This document shows, in pieces, positions 54,873 through 63,387 of a stretch of 64,000 nt of DNA. This stretch comes from RQOF01 sp964461135. Lineage in GTDB: Bacteria; Calditrichota; Calditrichia; RBG-13-44-9. Position 1 is the first letter of the stretch. The number at the start of each line of letters is the position of its first letter. The stretch covers positions 1-64,000 of the forward strand of contig CAYWTB010000005.1 in the NCBI GenBank assembly GCA_964461135.1, given 5' to 3'. The notes below the pieces were generated by a model, which was not told the origin of the DNA, searched no databases, and saw nothing but the letters and a program-made list of their open reading frames with translations. Made by a program: the position numbers and the translations under genes.

Positions 54873-57122
54873 TCAGCCAATCTGGGTAATAACCGTGTTA
54901 TAACCGGCTTTTCGGATAGCCATTGCTACCTTTTCGGGATACTCGGGACATAAGGCTATGGCGGCGCCACCCCCGCCTGCTCCGGTTAATTTGGCACCCA
55001 GGGCTCCGTTTTTTCTGGAAATGGCGATAATTTCCTCCAACTCTGGACTTGACACCTGGATGGCATCGAGCAGGCCCTGGTTCTGGTTCATGTAATCACC
55101 CAGTTTATTTAGCTGATTTTTCTCAATTGCTTTTACCGACTTGAGCACCAAATTATTTATTTCCTCGAAAATATGATCATAGAGTTTTGGACTCTGCTGG
55201 CGTCCTTCACGTACTTTGGCTACCATTTTTGCAGTCAGACTTTCCACTCCGGACAGGCCGATCACGATGGGAATAGCTTCCGGTGAAGTAATGTCCTGCA
55301 TAAAGGGAGGTACCCCCTTGCGATACAGGGTAAAATTTCCATAGGTGGCCAGCGTATTATCAATTCCGGAAGCGGAACCGTGAGCAATCAGTTCTGACTC
55401 ATAGGCCAGTCCGGAAATTTCTTCATTTGAAACATCCAGCTTGTAATACTGGGCCAGTGCCCGGATAATGGCCACCGCCAAGGCTGCTGATCCACCCAGA
55501 CCTGCTGCCCGTGGTATGTGCGGGAAAATTTCAATTTTCATATCCTCATTATCCAAACCGAGGCGGGTTAGAATCAGATCGAGGGATTCATAAATCGAGT
55601 ATTTATGCTTAACGCCTTTTTGAAGCGTTTCTTCAACACCCCAGCGGGGGATAAGCAGGTAAACTCCATCTTTTCCCGGATGCACCCTGGCCTGAATTGC
55701 CAGTGGAATAGGTGCAGCAATGGCATGGCTTTCATATACCACGGCGTGTTCACCCAGTAGTATCACCTTGCCGTGAGCAGTGGCTGCTTCCGGGAGATAT
55801 TCGATAACCTCCTGCTCTAATTCTTCCACCTGCTGGCTGACCCGTAAAGACTGTACGATCTGTTCTGCTTTCCAGATCTTGATGTCACCGTCATTGATCA
55901 ACTGTTCCACAACCGTTTCAAAAATATCCGCGGTAGCCCCGGCGGCACTGGCTACGCTTCTTGCATGCAGGGTCATATGCCCCCGCTGAATACCTTCTGT
56001 CACCAGTGCTTTTAATGCGGCTATATTTTGGGCCAAACCCACCGACCCCATCACTTCTGCCAGCTCCCTGGCGGATTCAATACCCATCAGTCTGTGCAAA
56101 ATCATGACATTACGGTTGGATTCCAGCGGGCCACCTACTGTACCTACTTTGAGCGGAATCTCGATGCTGGCCACCAGATCACCGTTCTCGTTCCGGCTGT
56201 AATTGGTCAATGCCGTGTAAGCCCCTCCTCTGGCAGCATAGGAATGAGCGGCAGCTTCGATGGCCCGCCAGTCATTACCGGTAGCAATGGCCACGGGATC
56301 GATTCCATTCATGATGCCTTTATTATGCGTGGCCGCCCGGTAAGGATCGATGCTGGCAAACTGGTTGGCCAGAATAATCCCGTCCCGCACTTCCTCTCCC
56401 CCGAATCCGCTGCCTTTTAGCAATTGGGCCGGTATGGTACAATGGGAACGGACAATGGCGCGGTCTGTCAGGTTGGACAATATCCTTAGAAACACTTTTC
56501 CGCCACTGATTTTCTCCAGCAGAGATGCCACACCTTCACACATGCTGTTAACCAGATTGGCGCCCATGGCATCTTTGGTATCCACCAGCAGATGGACGAT
56601 TACCATGTCTTTTTCCAGGGAGGGGTGGGTCAGGATTCTTACCTCAATGTCACGTGCACCACCGCTTCTGGCCAGCATCCTGGGATGCAGACTGTTCGCC
56701 AGGTTCAGGATCTCCTCTTTGTTCTGAAGGATTACGTTCTTTGCCCTGGAAGGATTCTCAACATCCACGATCTGGATCTGACCGATTAGAATAGGATCGG
56801 TACTCTCGCTGGTAAATCCTCCCGATTCCCTCGCCAGCTTGGCAGATGAACTCACAGCCGCTACAATGGACGGTTCTTCCACCACCATCGGTATGATATA
56901 TTCTTTGTTATTTACCAGCATGTTCAAGCCCAGCCCTATGGGCAGTCCGAAAACGCCAATAACATTCTCAATCATTTTATCGGCTTCATCAACTGACAGC
57001 ACATTATTGAAATTCAGTAACTCATAATAATCGTCTTTATTTATTAACTTTTTTTCGAACAGGATGCGAAGACGCTCGGCAAAGGAGTACTGATAAAATT
57101 TTGGAATACGCGATTTTTCCAA
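54873..57122 (-). CDS. fused HMG-CoA reductase (class II) and mevalonate kinase
   Basis: A 749-residue two-enzyme chain. Residues 1-425 are a class II HMG-CoA reductase that forms or uses mevalonate. Glu83 (EEPSIVAAVS), Lys268 (THNKG), Asp284 (GNDW) and His382 (GHMTLHAR) match the Pseudomonas mevalonii set Glu83/Lys267/Asp283/His381, and DAMGAN (184-189) and GTVGGPL are present. After a helical linker (about 425-448), residues 449-749 are a GHMP-family mevalonate kinase: GKVILLGEHAVVYE with Lys452, GLGGSAA (541-547), HGSASGID with catalytic Asp588, KLTGAGGGG (711-719). Thus the product of the first domain is the substrate of the second. The frame is continuous and each half is full length. 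The start is TTG at 57122, with GGGGAG six bases upstream. It sits between phosphomevalonate kinase and idi. Confidence 0.93.
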   Translation of the reverse strand: MEKSRIPKFYQYSFAERLRILFEKKLINKDDYYELLNFNNVLSVDEADKMIENVIGVFGLPIGLGLNMLVNNKEYIIPMVVEEPSIVAAVSSSAKLARESGGFTSESTDPILIGQIQIVDVENPSRAKNVILQNKEEILNLANSLHPRMLARSGGARDIEVRILTHPSLEKDMVIVHLLVDTKDAMGANLVNSMCEGVASLLEKISGGKVFLRILSNLTDRAIVRSHCTIPAQLLKGSGFGGEEVRDGIILANQFASIDPYRAATHNKGIMNGIDPVAIATGNDWRAIEAAAHSYAARGGAYTALTNYSRNENGDLVASIEIPLKVGTVGGPLESNRNVMILHRLMGIESARELAEVMGSVGLAQNIAALKALVTEGIQRGHMTLHARSVASAAGATADIFETVVEQLINDGDIKIWKAEQIVQSLRVSQQVEELEQEVIEYLPEAATAHGKVILLGEHAVVYESHAIAAPIPLAIQARVHPGKDGVYLLIPRWGVEETLQKGVKHKYSIYESLDLILTRLGLDNEDMKIEIFPHIPRAAGLGGSAALAVAIIRALAQYYKLDVSNEEISGLAYESELIAHGSASGIDNTLATYGNFTLYRKGVPPFMQDITSPEAIPIVIGLSGVESLTAKMVAKVREGRQQSPKLYDHIFEEINNLVLKSVKAIEKNQLNKLGDYMNQNQGLLDAIQVSSPELEEIIAISRKNGALGAKLTGAGGGGAAIALCPEYPEKVAMAIRKAGYNTVITQIG

Positions 57123-57137
57123 TGTTTTCTCCCCGTT

Positions 57138-58223
57138 TTACTTAATTCGCTCAGACTCCAGATAAACTCCTCTGGAGGAGGGCACTAAGTTAATTAATTG
57201 AAATCCCGAACGCAAAATGTTCTCTGAAACTTGTCCGGCTATGGTTTTTGAACAGGTGAGGGCAATACCGATGTCCCCACCACCCGCGCCAGACGGCTTA
57301 TACACGGCACCGCCGTCTTGAACCAGCTGCGCAATCTTCCGGTGGACCCCGGAAATGATATCTGTTCCTGCCCTCTCTCCCAGTTCCACCAGTTCATCAA
57401 AATACTCGTTGATATACTGAATAAAGGAGGTGCTGTCCTGTGCCGCAAACGCTCTGCAGCCCAGGCTGGAAATATTATGCAGACGGGAAATTAATTGTTC
57501 ATAGGCTGATTTATGGCTCTGTTTGAATCGCCGTACCTGCTCTACCATCTGCGGGGTTGAAGCCGAGGTACCGCTCCAGATGGTAAGGATAATAAGATCT
57601 TTTGGCATTTCGCGCTGAATAATCTCTACCTCGTTGCTTTTATTATCTGCCAGGCGCCGGAATTCAATTATACCCCCGTAACTGCTGGAGGCGATATCAA
57701 TCCCGCTTCCCCTTTTCCCCTGAACGGCGTGGTGAATGCTTTGTGCCATATCGAACAATGCTGCCGGATCGACCTGTTCCTCGGCAGTTCTCCGGGTGGC
57801 ATGCATTAGACCTGCCACAAGTCCCGCTGTTAAGGCGGCGCTGGATCCCAACCCCAGTTTTTCACCGCCAGGCTTTAAATAGAAGTCAGATGTGTCAAGG
57901 GTAAATTCCAGGGGATGAATTTTGCCCGGAATTTGTCCGGATTGCAAAAATTTTTCCAAAACACCGCAAAAAAATAGCAATTTTTTTTCATCGTCATCTG
58001 AAAGTGATGTCAGAAAATGTGCCTTGCCCTGCGGGTCGATTTCGAATCGGATGTTTGTCTCACTTACCACCCCTGAATGGAGGATGAAGGTTTCCTCTGG
58101 AGAATCCGTAATCCTGATTTCTGCATAACGATCAACCGCCATCACCAGTGCGGGTGCTCCCTCCAGTACTGCATATTCCCCAATAATAATAAGTTTTCCC
58201 GGTGCCCAGGCGGTCAGGTTCAT
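57138..58223 (-). CDS. mvaK2: phosphomevalonate kinase
   Basis: A 361-residue GHMP kinase that phosphorylates 5-phosphomevalonate. Motif 1 is WAPGKLIIIGEYAVLEGAPA, motif 2 LGLGSSAALTAG, the region KRGSGIDIASSSYGG carries the catalytic part, and motif 3 is PSGAGGGDIGIAL. The GEYAVLEG form separates it from mevalonate kinase (GEHAVVYG). The ATG at 58223 overlaps the mvaD stop by one base (TGATG), so translation is coupled. The frame also runs upstream inside mvaD, but that part is not conserved. The fusion gene starts 15 bases after it. Confidence 0.93.
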   Translation of the reverse strand: MNLTAWAPGKLIIIGEYAVLEGAPALVMAVDRYAEIRITDSPEETFILHSGVVSETNIRFEIDPQGKAHFLTSLSDDDEKKLLFFCGVLEKFLQSGQIPGKIHPLEFTLDTSDFYLKPGGEKLGLGSSAALTAGLVAGLMHATRRTAEEQVDPAALFDMAQSIHHAVQGKRGSGIDIASSSYGGIIEFRRLADNKSNEVEIIQREMPKDLIILTIWSGTSASTPQMVEQVRRFKQSHKSAYEQLISRLHNISSLGCRAFAAQDSTSFIQYINEYFDELVELGERAGTDIISGVHRKIAQLVQDGGAVYKPSGAGGGDIGIALTCSKTIAGQVSENILRSGFQLINLVPSSRGVYLESERIK

Positions 58224-59206
58224 CACTCGTTCTCCAGCAACATGGCATCGGGACCAAGGTCTGTTCTCACAATTTTTATTACTCCCGCTATGTTCTTCAG
58301 CCCGGATTGAATTAATCCGGCATCTTCTTTCAGGCAAATGGCTTTTACCTGCGGACCCGCATCTATGGTGAAATAAACCGGTGTTCCGCTTTTTCTCATT
58401 TTCCGAATGGTGTGCATACAATCCAGCGTAGTACTATTCCAGTAAATGAGGCCGGGATTAGCACTCAGCATAACAGCATGCATTTTCAGACAGCTGAATT
58501 CAGATAGTTCTCCCAGCTTCTCAAAATCTCTGCGGGTGATGGCATCACGCATTTCCTTCAAATCCGGCGGTGCAGATGCAATCCATTGACTGTAATAGGG
58601 GGAAGTTTCTGCGGTAAGGTTCATGCCATAAGTGGAGCCAATCTCTTTTTTCTCCCGGGAGGTGATGGCAATCAATACCTGTATATCCCAGTAATTTTCA
58701 TCGGCCAGCTGCACGGCTACCGCATCCGAGCCATCTTCCTTCCCACCCTTCTTCATTTCTGCGAAACCGCCGAAAATGGATCGCGCGGCAGATCCCGAAC
58801 CTCTTCTGGCCAGAATGGACAATGCTTCCTTGTCCAGTGATAAACCGGCAGCGGCAGCGGCAGCCAGAGCCAGGCTGGCAAAAGCCGAAGCCGAAGAGGC
58901 CAGACCCGCTCCGCTGGGGAAATTATTATGACTGATTACTTCGGCCCGGACCGGCAAATCGGCCTGTTGCCTGATGATGTCCAGAAAATGAGTCACCCGT
59001 TCAGATTCGTGCCGATCAGCTTCTTTATTGTTAATTACCAGAAGATCGGTGTCACGATTTTCCAGGAAAGTTACCGTGGAAACGGTTGACATTTCTTTTA
59101 ATGTGATGGAAATGGAACCAACTGCAGGCAGGTTCAGCCTGGAATTTCGTTTTCCCCAGTATTTAATAAGTGCTATATTGGAATGTGCCCGTGCGGTAGC
59201 TTTCAT
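58223..59206 (-). CDS. mvaD: diphosphomevalonate decarboxylase
   Basis: A 327-residue GHMP-fold enzyme that makes IPP from diphosphomevalonate with ATP. The N-terminal ARAHSNIALIKYWGKR, the phosphate loop NFPSGAGLASSASAFAS, GSGSAARSIFGGFAEM and the catalytic aspartate region FTIDAGPQVKAI are all present. I chose the ATG at 59206, with AGGGG seven bases upstream, because homology begins there. An extra 15 residues could be read from 59251. It is the first gene of the mevalonate operon. Confidence 0.95.
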   Translation of the reverse strand: MKATARAHSNIALIKYWGKRNSRLNLPAVGSISITLKEMSTVSTVTFLENRDTDLLVINNKEADRHESERVTHFLDIIRQQADLPVRAEVISHNNFPSGAGLASSASAFASLALAAAAAAGLSLDKEALSILARRGSGSAARSIFGGFAEMKKGGKEDGSDAVAVQLADENYWDIQVLIAITSREKKEIGSTYGMNLTAETSPYYSQWIASAPPDLKEMRDAITRRDFEKLGELSEFSCLKMHAVMLSANPGLIYWNSTTLDCMHTIRKMRKSGTPVYFTIDAGPQVKAICLKEDAGLIQSGLKNIAGVIKIVRTDLGPDAMLLENE

Positions 59207-59659
59207 AATAGATCCCCTGATGGTGTTAACCCTTTCCGTTATTGGTTTCAAAGATGCGTGGTTTTTATAGAGATTCTCATCCCCAATCTTGATATCAGCC
59301 GGCTGTTTTCCGCTAACCCCCGTTCCGGAAAATCATTCTGAAGATAAAAGAGAAAAAGAACCCAAAATCCCTGCTCTAAATTTATTTTGTATTTCACAGG
59401 CTGCAATCTTTCATACCGGGGTTTCATAAAAATCAAAAATACGATAGCAAATATTTGAATGCAATCTTAAGATTATTGAAACGACAGGATGATGTCTTAT
59501 TTTGGCCGGATGACGCGATTGGTCTTTGTTGATTCGAACCGCAAACCCTGGAAATGGGTTTAAATGAAAAATCATTTTGAATAATAGTTAACACCAATTA
59601 AATTTGGCGTTTGCTTAATCCCCCAGGGGGAAATCTTTTGAAAAGGAGGAAATATTCAA
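59207..59659. other. divergent gap between mvaD and rpsA
   Basis: No credible gene. It should hold the promoters for both directions. On the minus strand TTG (59464-59462) and TATTTTTG (59441-59434) are 20 nt apart, resembling the Bacteroidota-type TTG / TAnnTTTG promoter, but this would leave a leader of about 225 bases. AAGGAGG stands just before rpsA. Confidence 0.35.
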
Positions 59660-61891
59660 ATGTCTGAAGAATCCAAAAAACAAACCCCGGAAGTCTCTGT
59701 AACTCCGGAACAAGATTTCGGATCGGAGGATGAACAGAATCAGATGTTCAAACCGGGCCAGGTTTTTAAACCGGAGGATGCACCGGATATACTGGTAGAC
59801 GATTCACCGGAGGTGGATCCTAAAATGCTGAAACTTTATGAAATGAGTTTTGACCGGGTTCATGAAGGTGATATCATTAATGGTACGGTTGTGGCTGTAA
59901 CAGACAAAGAAGTGATTGTCGATGTTGGTTTTAAATCCGAAGGGATGATTCCCAAAGAGGAATTTATAGATCTCGATAATATCAAAGTTGGTGATGAAAT
60001 AGAGGTATTTCTGGAGAATCCTGAAGATGTGGAGGGGCAGGTTTTATTATCCCGCCGCAAAGTATATTTTATCCGGACCTGGGAAAACCTGTTGAATAAA
60101 CATCAGAATGATGAAGTTCTCAAGGGACGTATTGTAAGGCGGATTAAAGGCGGTTTTGTGGTGGATCTTGGTGGGGTGGATGCATTTCTGCCCGGCTCAC
60201 AGGTTGATGTAAAACCGATTCGGGATTTTGATGCATTTGTGGGACAGGATCTGGATCTGAAAATTGTGAAAGTAAATGAACAAAGGAAAAACATCGTTGT
60301 TTCCCGCCGGGTGATTATAGAGAAAAATCTGGAAAGTAAACGCGCACAGATTCTGGATACCCTGGATAAGGGGCAGGTTCGCCGCGGAATGGTCAAGAAC
60401 ATTACTGATTTTGGCGTTTTCATTGATCTGGGCGGAGTCGATGGGTTGCTGCATATCACAGACCTCTCCTGGGGACGGGTGAGCCATCCTTCCGAAGTTG
60501 TGAAACTGGATCAGGAAATGGATGTTATGATTCTTGATTTTGATGAAAACAAATCAAGGATTTCTCTGGGCCTGAAACAACTTCAACCGCATCCCTGGGA
60601 AAATGTGGAAGAACGTTTCCCCGTTGGCAGTCACGTCAATGGAAAAGTAGTCAGCCTGGCGGACTATGGGGCATTTGTGGAACTGGAAAAAGGAATCGAA
60701 GGACTGATTCACGTGTCCGAGATGAGCTGGTCACAGCATATCAAGAACCCGGCACAGGTTCTGAAAGAAGGCGATGAAGTGGAAGCGGTGGTACTGAGTA
60801 TTGAGCCGGATGACCGGAAAATTTCATTGGGCCTCAAGCAATTGACCCCTGATCCCTGGGAAGATATTGAGAAAAAATATCCGGTGGACTCCCGGCATCG
60901 CGGTATCGTAAGGAATCTAACCCCGTTTGGGGCCTTTGTAGAACTGGAAGAAGGAGTGGATGGTCTGGTTCACATTTCTGATCTCAGCTGGACTAAAAAA
61001 GTTCGTCATCCCAGTGAAGTTGTAAAGAAAAACCAGGAGATTGATGTAGTCGTTCTGGATATCAATAAGGAAGAGAGACGCATCGCACTGGGTCACAAAC
61101 AGGTAGAAGCCAATCCCTGGGATACTTTTGAAGAATCTTATGCGGTTGGGGTGGAAACTGTCGGCAAGGTCTCACGGCTGATTGACAAGGGAGTTATTGT
61201 GACGCTTCCCCTGGGAGTTGATGCCTTTGTTCCTTTAAATCACCTGGGCAAGCAAAATATTAAACGTGCTTCCGATCATTTCAAGGTAGGTGATGACCTT
61301 CCATTGAAGGTCCTCGAATTTGATAAGGAAAACAAACGCATCGTTTTGTCGGTTTCGGAATATCTTAAAGGAAAAGAGAAGCAAGAAATCGATTCCTTTA
61401 TGACTACCCATAATTTTGCACCCACAACCATGGGTGAACTGGTTAAAGATGTTCCGGAAGTACTGGAAGGCGTACCTGATGAAGAAAAAGGACGGGAACG
61501 ACCGGCTAAGAAACCGAAGACGAAAAAAACATCTGCTGAAAAAGAAAAAGAAACTGTAGCGGAAAAAACTGTGAAAGAGGCAACTGTAGCTGAAGCGACT
61601 GTGGAAGTAGAAGCGCAGGTAGCGGAAGAACCTGAGCAAAAAGATAAACTGGAGGAAACTGAAAAAGCAGAATCCGTTGCGGAGGTTGAAGCGGAAGCCG
61701 AACCACAGAAGGCCGGAGAAGCCGGTGCTGAAGAAAAAGAGAAGCCCAAAAAGAAAACCAAAACCAAAGCGGTCAAAACTACCAAAAAGGTGACGGCGTC
61801 TAAAGCTGACCAGGTCGTTACTAAGGCTGGGAAAGAAACCAAGGCAAAAAGTAAATCAAAGAAAAAGAGCAGCGAAGAAGCGAGCGAATAA
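59660..61891 (+). CDS. rpsA: 30S ribosomal protein S1 with long charged tail
   Basis: A 743-residue protein with six S1 (OB-fold) domains at about 70-135, 150-215, 235-305, 320-393, 408-480 and 494-566. Domains 3-5 have the strongest RNA-binding pattern (NITDFGVFIDLGGVDGLLHI, GAFVELEEGVDGLVHISDLS). An acidic N-terminal segment (about 1-65) precedes them. After domain 6 there is a 150-residue low-complexity tail of Lys, Glu, Ala, Thr and Val that ends in KSKSKKKSSEEASE, unlike the short end of E. coli S1. It recruits mRNAs to the 30S subunit. The gene is monocistronic, with AAGGAGG before and a perfect terminator after it. Confidence 0.94.
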   Translation: MSEESKKQTPEVSVTPEQDFGSEDEQNQMFKPGQVFKPEDAPDILVDDSPEVDPKMLKLYEMSFDRVHEGDIINGTVVAVTDKEVIVDVGFKSEGMIPKEEFIDLDNIKVGDEIEVFLENPEDVEGQVLLSRRKVYFIRTWENLLNKHQNDEVLKGRIVRRIKGGFVVDLGGVDAFLPGSQVDVKPIRDFDAFVGQDLDLKIVKVNEQRKNIVVSRRVIIEKNLESKRAQILDTLDKGQVRRGMVKNITDFGVFIDLGGVDGLLHITDLSWGRVSHPSEVVKLDQEMDVMILDFDENKSRISLGLKQLQPHPWENVEERFPVGSHVNGKVVSLADYGAFVELEKGIEGLIHVSEMSWSQHIKNPAQVLKEGDEVEAVVLSIEPDDRKISLGLKQLTPDPWEDIEKKYPVDSRHRGIVRNLTPFGAFVELEEGVDGLVHISDLSWTKKVRHPSEVVKKNQEIDVVVLDINKEERRIALGHKQVEANPWDTFEESYAVGVETVGKVSRLIDKGVIVTLPLGVDAFVPLNHLGKQNIKRASDHFKVGDDLPLKVLEFDKENKRIVLSVSEYLKGKEKQEIDSFMTTHNFAPTTMGELVKDVPEVLEGVPDEEKGRERPAKKPKTKKTSAEKEKETVAEKTVKEATVAEATVEVEAQVAEEPEQKDKLEETEKAESVAEVEAEAEPQKAGEAGAEEKEKPKKKTKTKAVKTTKKVTASKADQVVTKAGKETKAKSKSKKKSSEEASE

Positions 61892-61933
61892 TACCTGAAT
61901 CCGGCTTGCTGCATCTGATGCTTTACATAGTTG

Positions 61934-61962
61934 AAAAACCGGGGAATGTCCCCGGTTTTTTT
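61934..61962 (+). terminator. Rho-independent terminator after rpsA
   Basis: A perfect 12-bp stem, AAAAACCGGGGA with TCCCCGGTTTTT, with a 3-nt loop and seven T in all at the end. The A-run on the left makes it potentially bidirectional. Confidence 0.95.
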
Positions 61963-62206
61963 ATTATATTTATTTGGTTTATAAAAATAATCCACCGGTT
62001 AAACTAAATGGCTGAATGCCTTTTAAATGCGGAACCGGATATACTGTGAATATCTGAGCTATTGAACTGTCTCGCAGGAAATGATTTAAAATCCGCAGAC
62101 GTATTTGTCCCGGGCTGCTTTGAGATACCAGACGGCTGATCAAAAATTTTAGCATCGGGCCTTAATCGGGTGTTTCTTGCATGAAGCTGGTAGAAAATCA
62201 TAAATC
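61963..62206. other. gap before the glycosyltransferase gene
   Basis: I see no gene, repeat or clear promoter in this stretch. Confidence 0.3.
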
Positions 62207-63310
62207 ATGAATATCCCGCCTCATTCTTCTGTATTTATCGCTATGCTGAACATGGGCCTGGGTCATGCCACGCGGACTCTGCCCATCATCAGATACTTTC
62301 AGGAAAATGACTGGAATGTATTTCTGGGCAGTTCGGGAAGGTCCCTGACATTTTTGACCGAAGAATTTCCTGCTCTTCCGGTTATTGAATTGCCCGATTA
62401 CGATCTTCACTATTCGGCAAAAGGTGTTCAGATCAGCCGGTTACTCACCAGGTTGCCCGCACTGATGAAAAGGATCTCGGAAGAAAATAAAATAACGGGC
62501 CGGCTGGTGAACGCTCAAAATATCCGTATGATCATCAGTGATCAGCGCTATGGCTGCTATTGGGGTAACATTCCATCCTTTTTCATAACGCATCAGGTTA
62601 GATTTATTGCTCCCCGGCCCCTGCGTCCTTTTGAATTTCTGGGGGCCTGGTTTAACGGGTTATATCACCGGAAATATAGCGGAATCATCATTCCTGACCG
62701 CTGGCAGAATGGGGAAGGTCTTCTCAGCGGGAGGTTGTCCCACCCCGCCTCCGGTATAAATTATCTGTATTGCGGTATTTTATCCAGCATCTCGCCACAG
62801 CAGGTGGATGAAGATATTGATTTCTTTTTTTCCGTTTCTGGCCCGGAGCCCCAGCGAACTGTTTTTGAACGGAAATTGAGGTTGCAGATTGATTTACTGC
62901 CCGGTAAAAAAGTAATGGCACTGGGAAAACCGGAGTCCCGGGAAATTGAAAAACCCCACCCGGATGTTACGATTTACCATCATCTTTCCCGTCCGATGAT
63001 GCAGAAAATGATGAACCGGAGCAGATTCCTGATCACCCGGCCTGGATACAGTACGGTAATGGAATTGGCAGAATTGCAGAAGAGAGCGCTATTTATACCC
63101 ACGCCCGGACAGACCGAACAGCAGTATCTAGCGGAACGGCTTGCAGAATTCGGATGGTTTCACTGGATTCCCCAGGTTAGACTGCAGCTGTTAAAAGATA
63201 TTTCCGAGGCAGGTAACTATAGTGGTTTTCCGCACCGGTTAAAGACATCTGATTCACTGAAAATTATCGATACCCTGGTAAAACAGACGGTTAAAGGAAA
63301 GAGCGGATAA
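62207..63310 (+). CDS. GT-B fold glycosyltransferase-like protein
   Basis: A 367-residue protein with the two-Rossmann layout of GT-B enzymes. The N-terminus has the acceptor-side glycine loop NMGLGHATRTLPIIRYF, and the C-terminal half has the donor-binding pattern FLITRPGYSTVMELAELQKRA, resembling the MurG/GT28 C-terminal signature with a Glu before the ALFIPTPGQTEQQYLAERL segment. The sugar donor and acceptor are unknown. It may build a surface or lipid glycan. No Shine-Dalgarno sequence is obvious. An NAD-dependent epimerase gene follows 77 bases later, which fits a sugar-metabolism pair. Confidence 0.8.
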   Translation: MNIPPHSSVFIAMLNMGLGHATRTLPIIRYFQENDWNVFLGSSGRSLTFLTEEFPALPVIELPDYDLHYSAKGVQISRLLTRLPALMKRISEENKITGRLVNAQNIRMIISDQRYGCYWGNIPSFFITHQVRFIAPRPLRPFEFLGAWFNGLYHRKYSGIIIPDRWQNGEGLLSGRLSHPASGINYLYCGILSSISPQQVDEDIDFFFSVSGPEPQRTVFERKLRLQIDLLPGKKVMALGKPESREIEKPHPDVTIYHHLSRPMMQKMMNRSRFLITRPGYSTVMELAELQKRALFIPTPGQTEQQYLAERLAEFGWFHWIPQVRLQLLKDISEAGNYSGFPHRLKTSDSLKIIDTLVKQTVKGKSG

Positions 63311-63387
63311 AATTATAAAAACTTTTTATGCCCCGGGGTTATGCGACCGAGGTAATTTCTTGGTAATCCGGACATGAGGCATGCAAA

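Noticed and set aside
58224..58421. 66-residue N-terminal extension of phosphomevalonate kinase
   Set aside because: It lies inside mvaD in another frame and is not conserved; homology begins at the ATG at 58223.
59531..59540. GATTCGAACC, complement of a tRNA T-loop
   Set aside because: The flanks do not form a T-stem, and no acceptor or anticodon stem can be drawn, so this is not a tRNA.
62004..62201. 65-codon minus-strand frame before the glycosyltransferase gene
   Set aside because: No domain, no ribosome site and no neighbour to support it.
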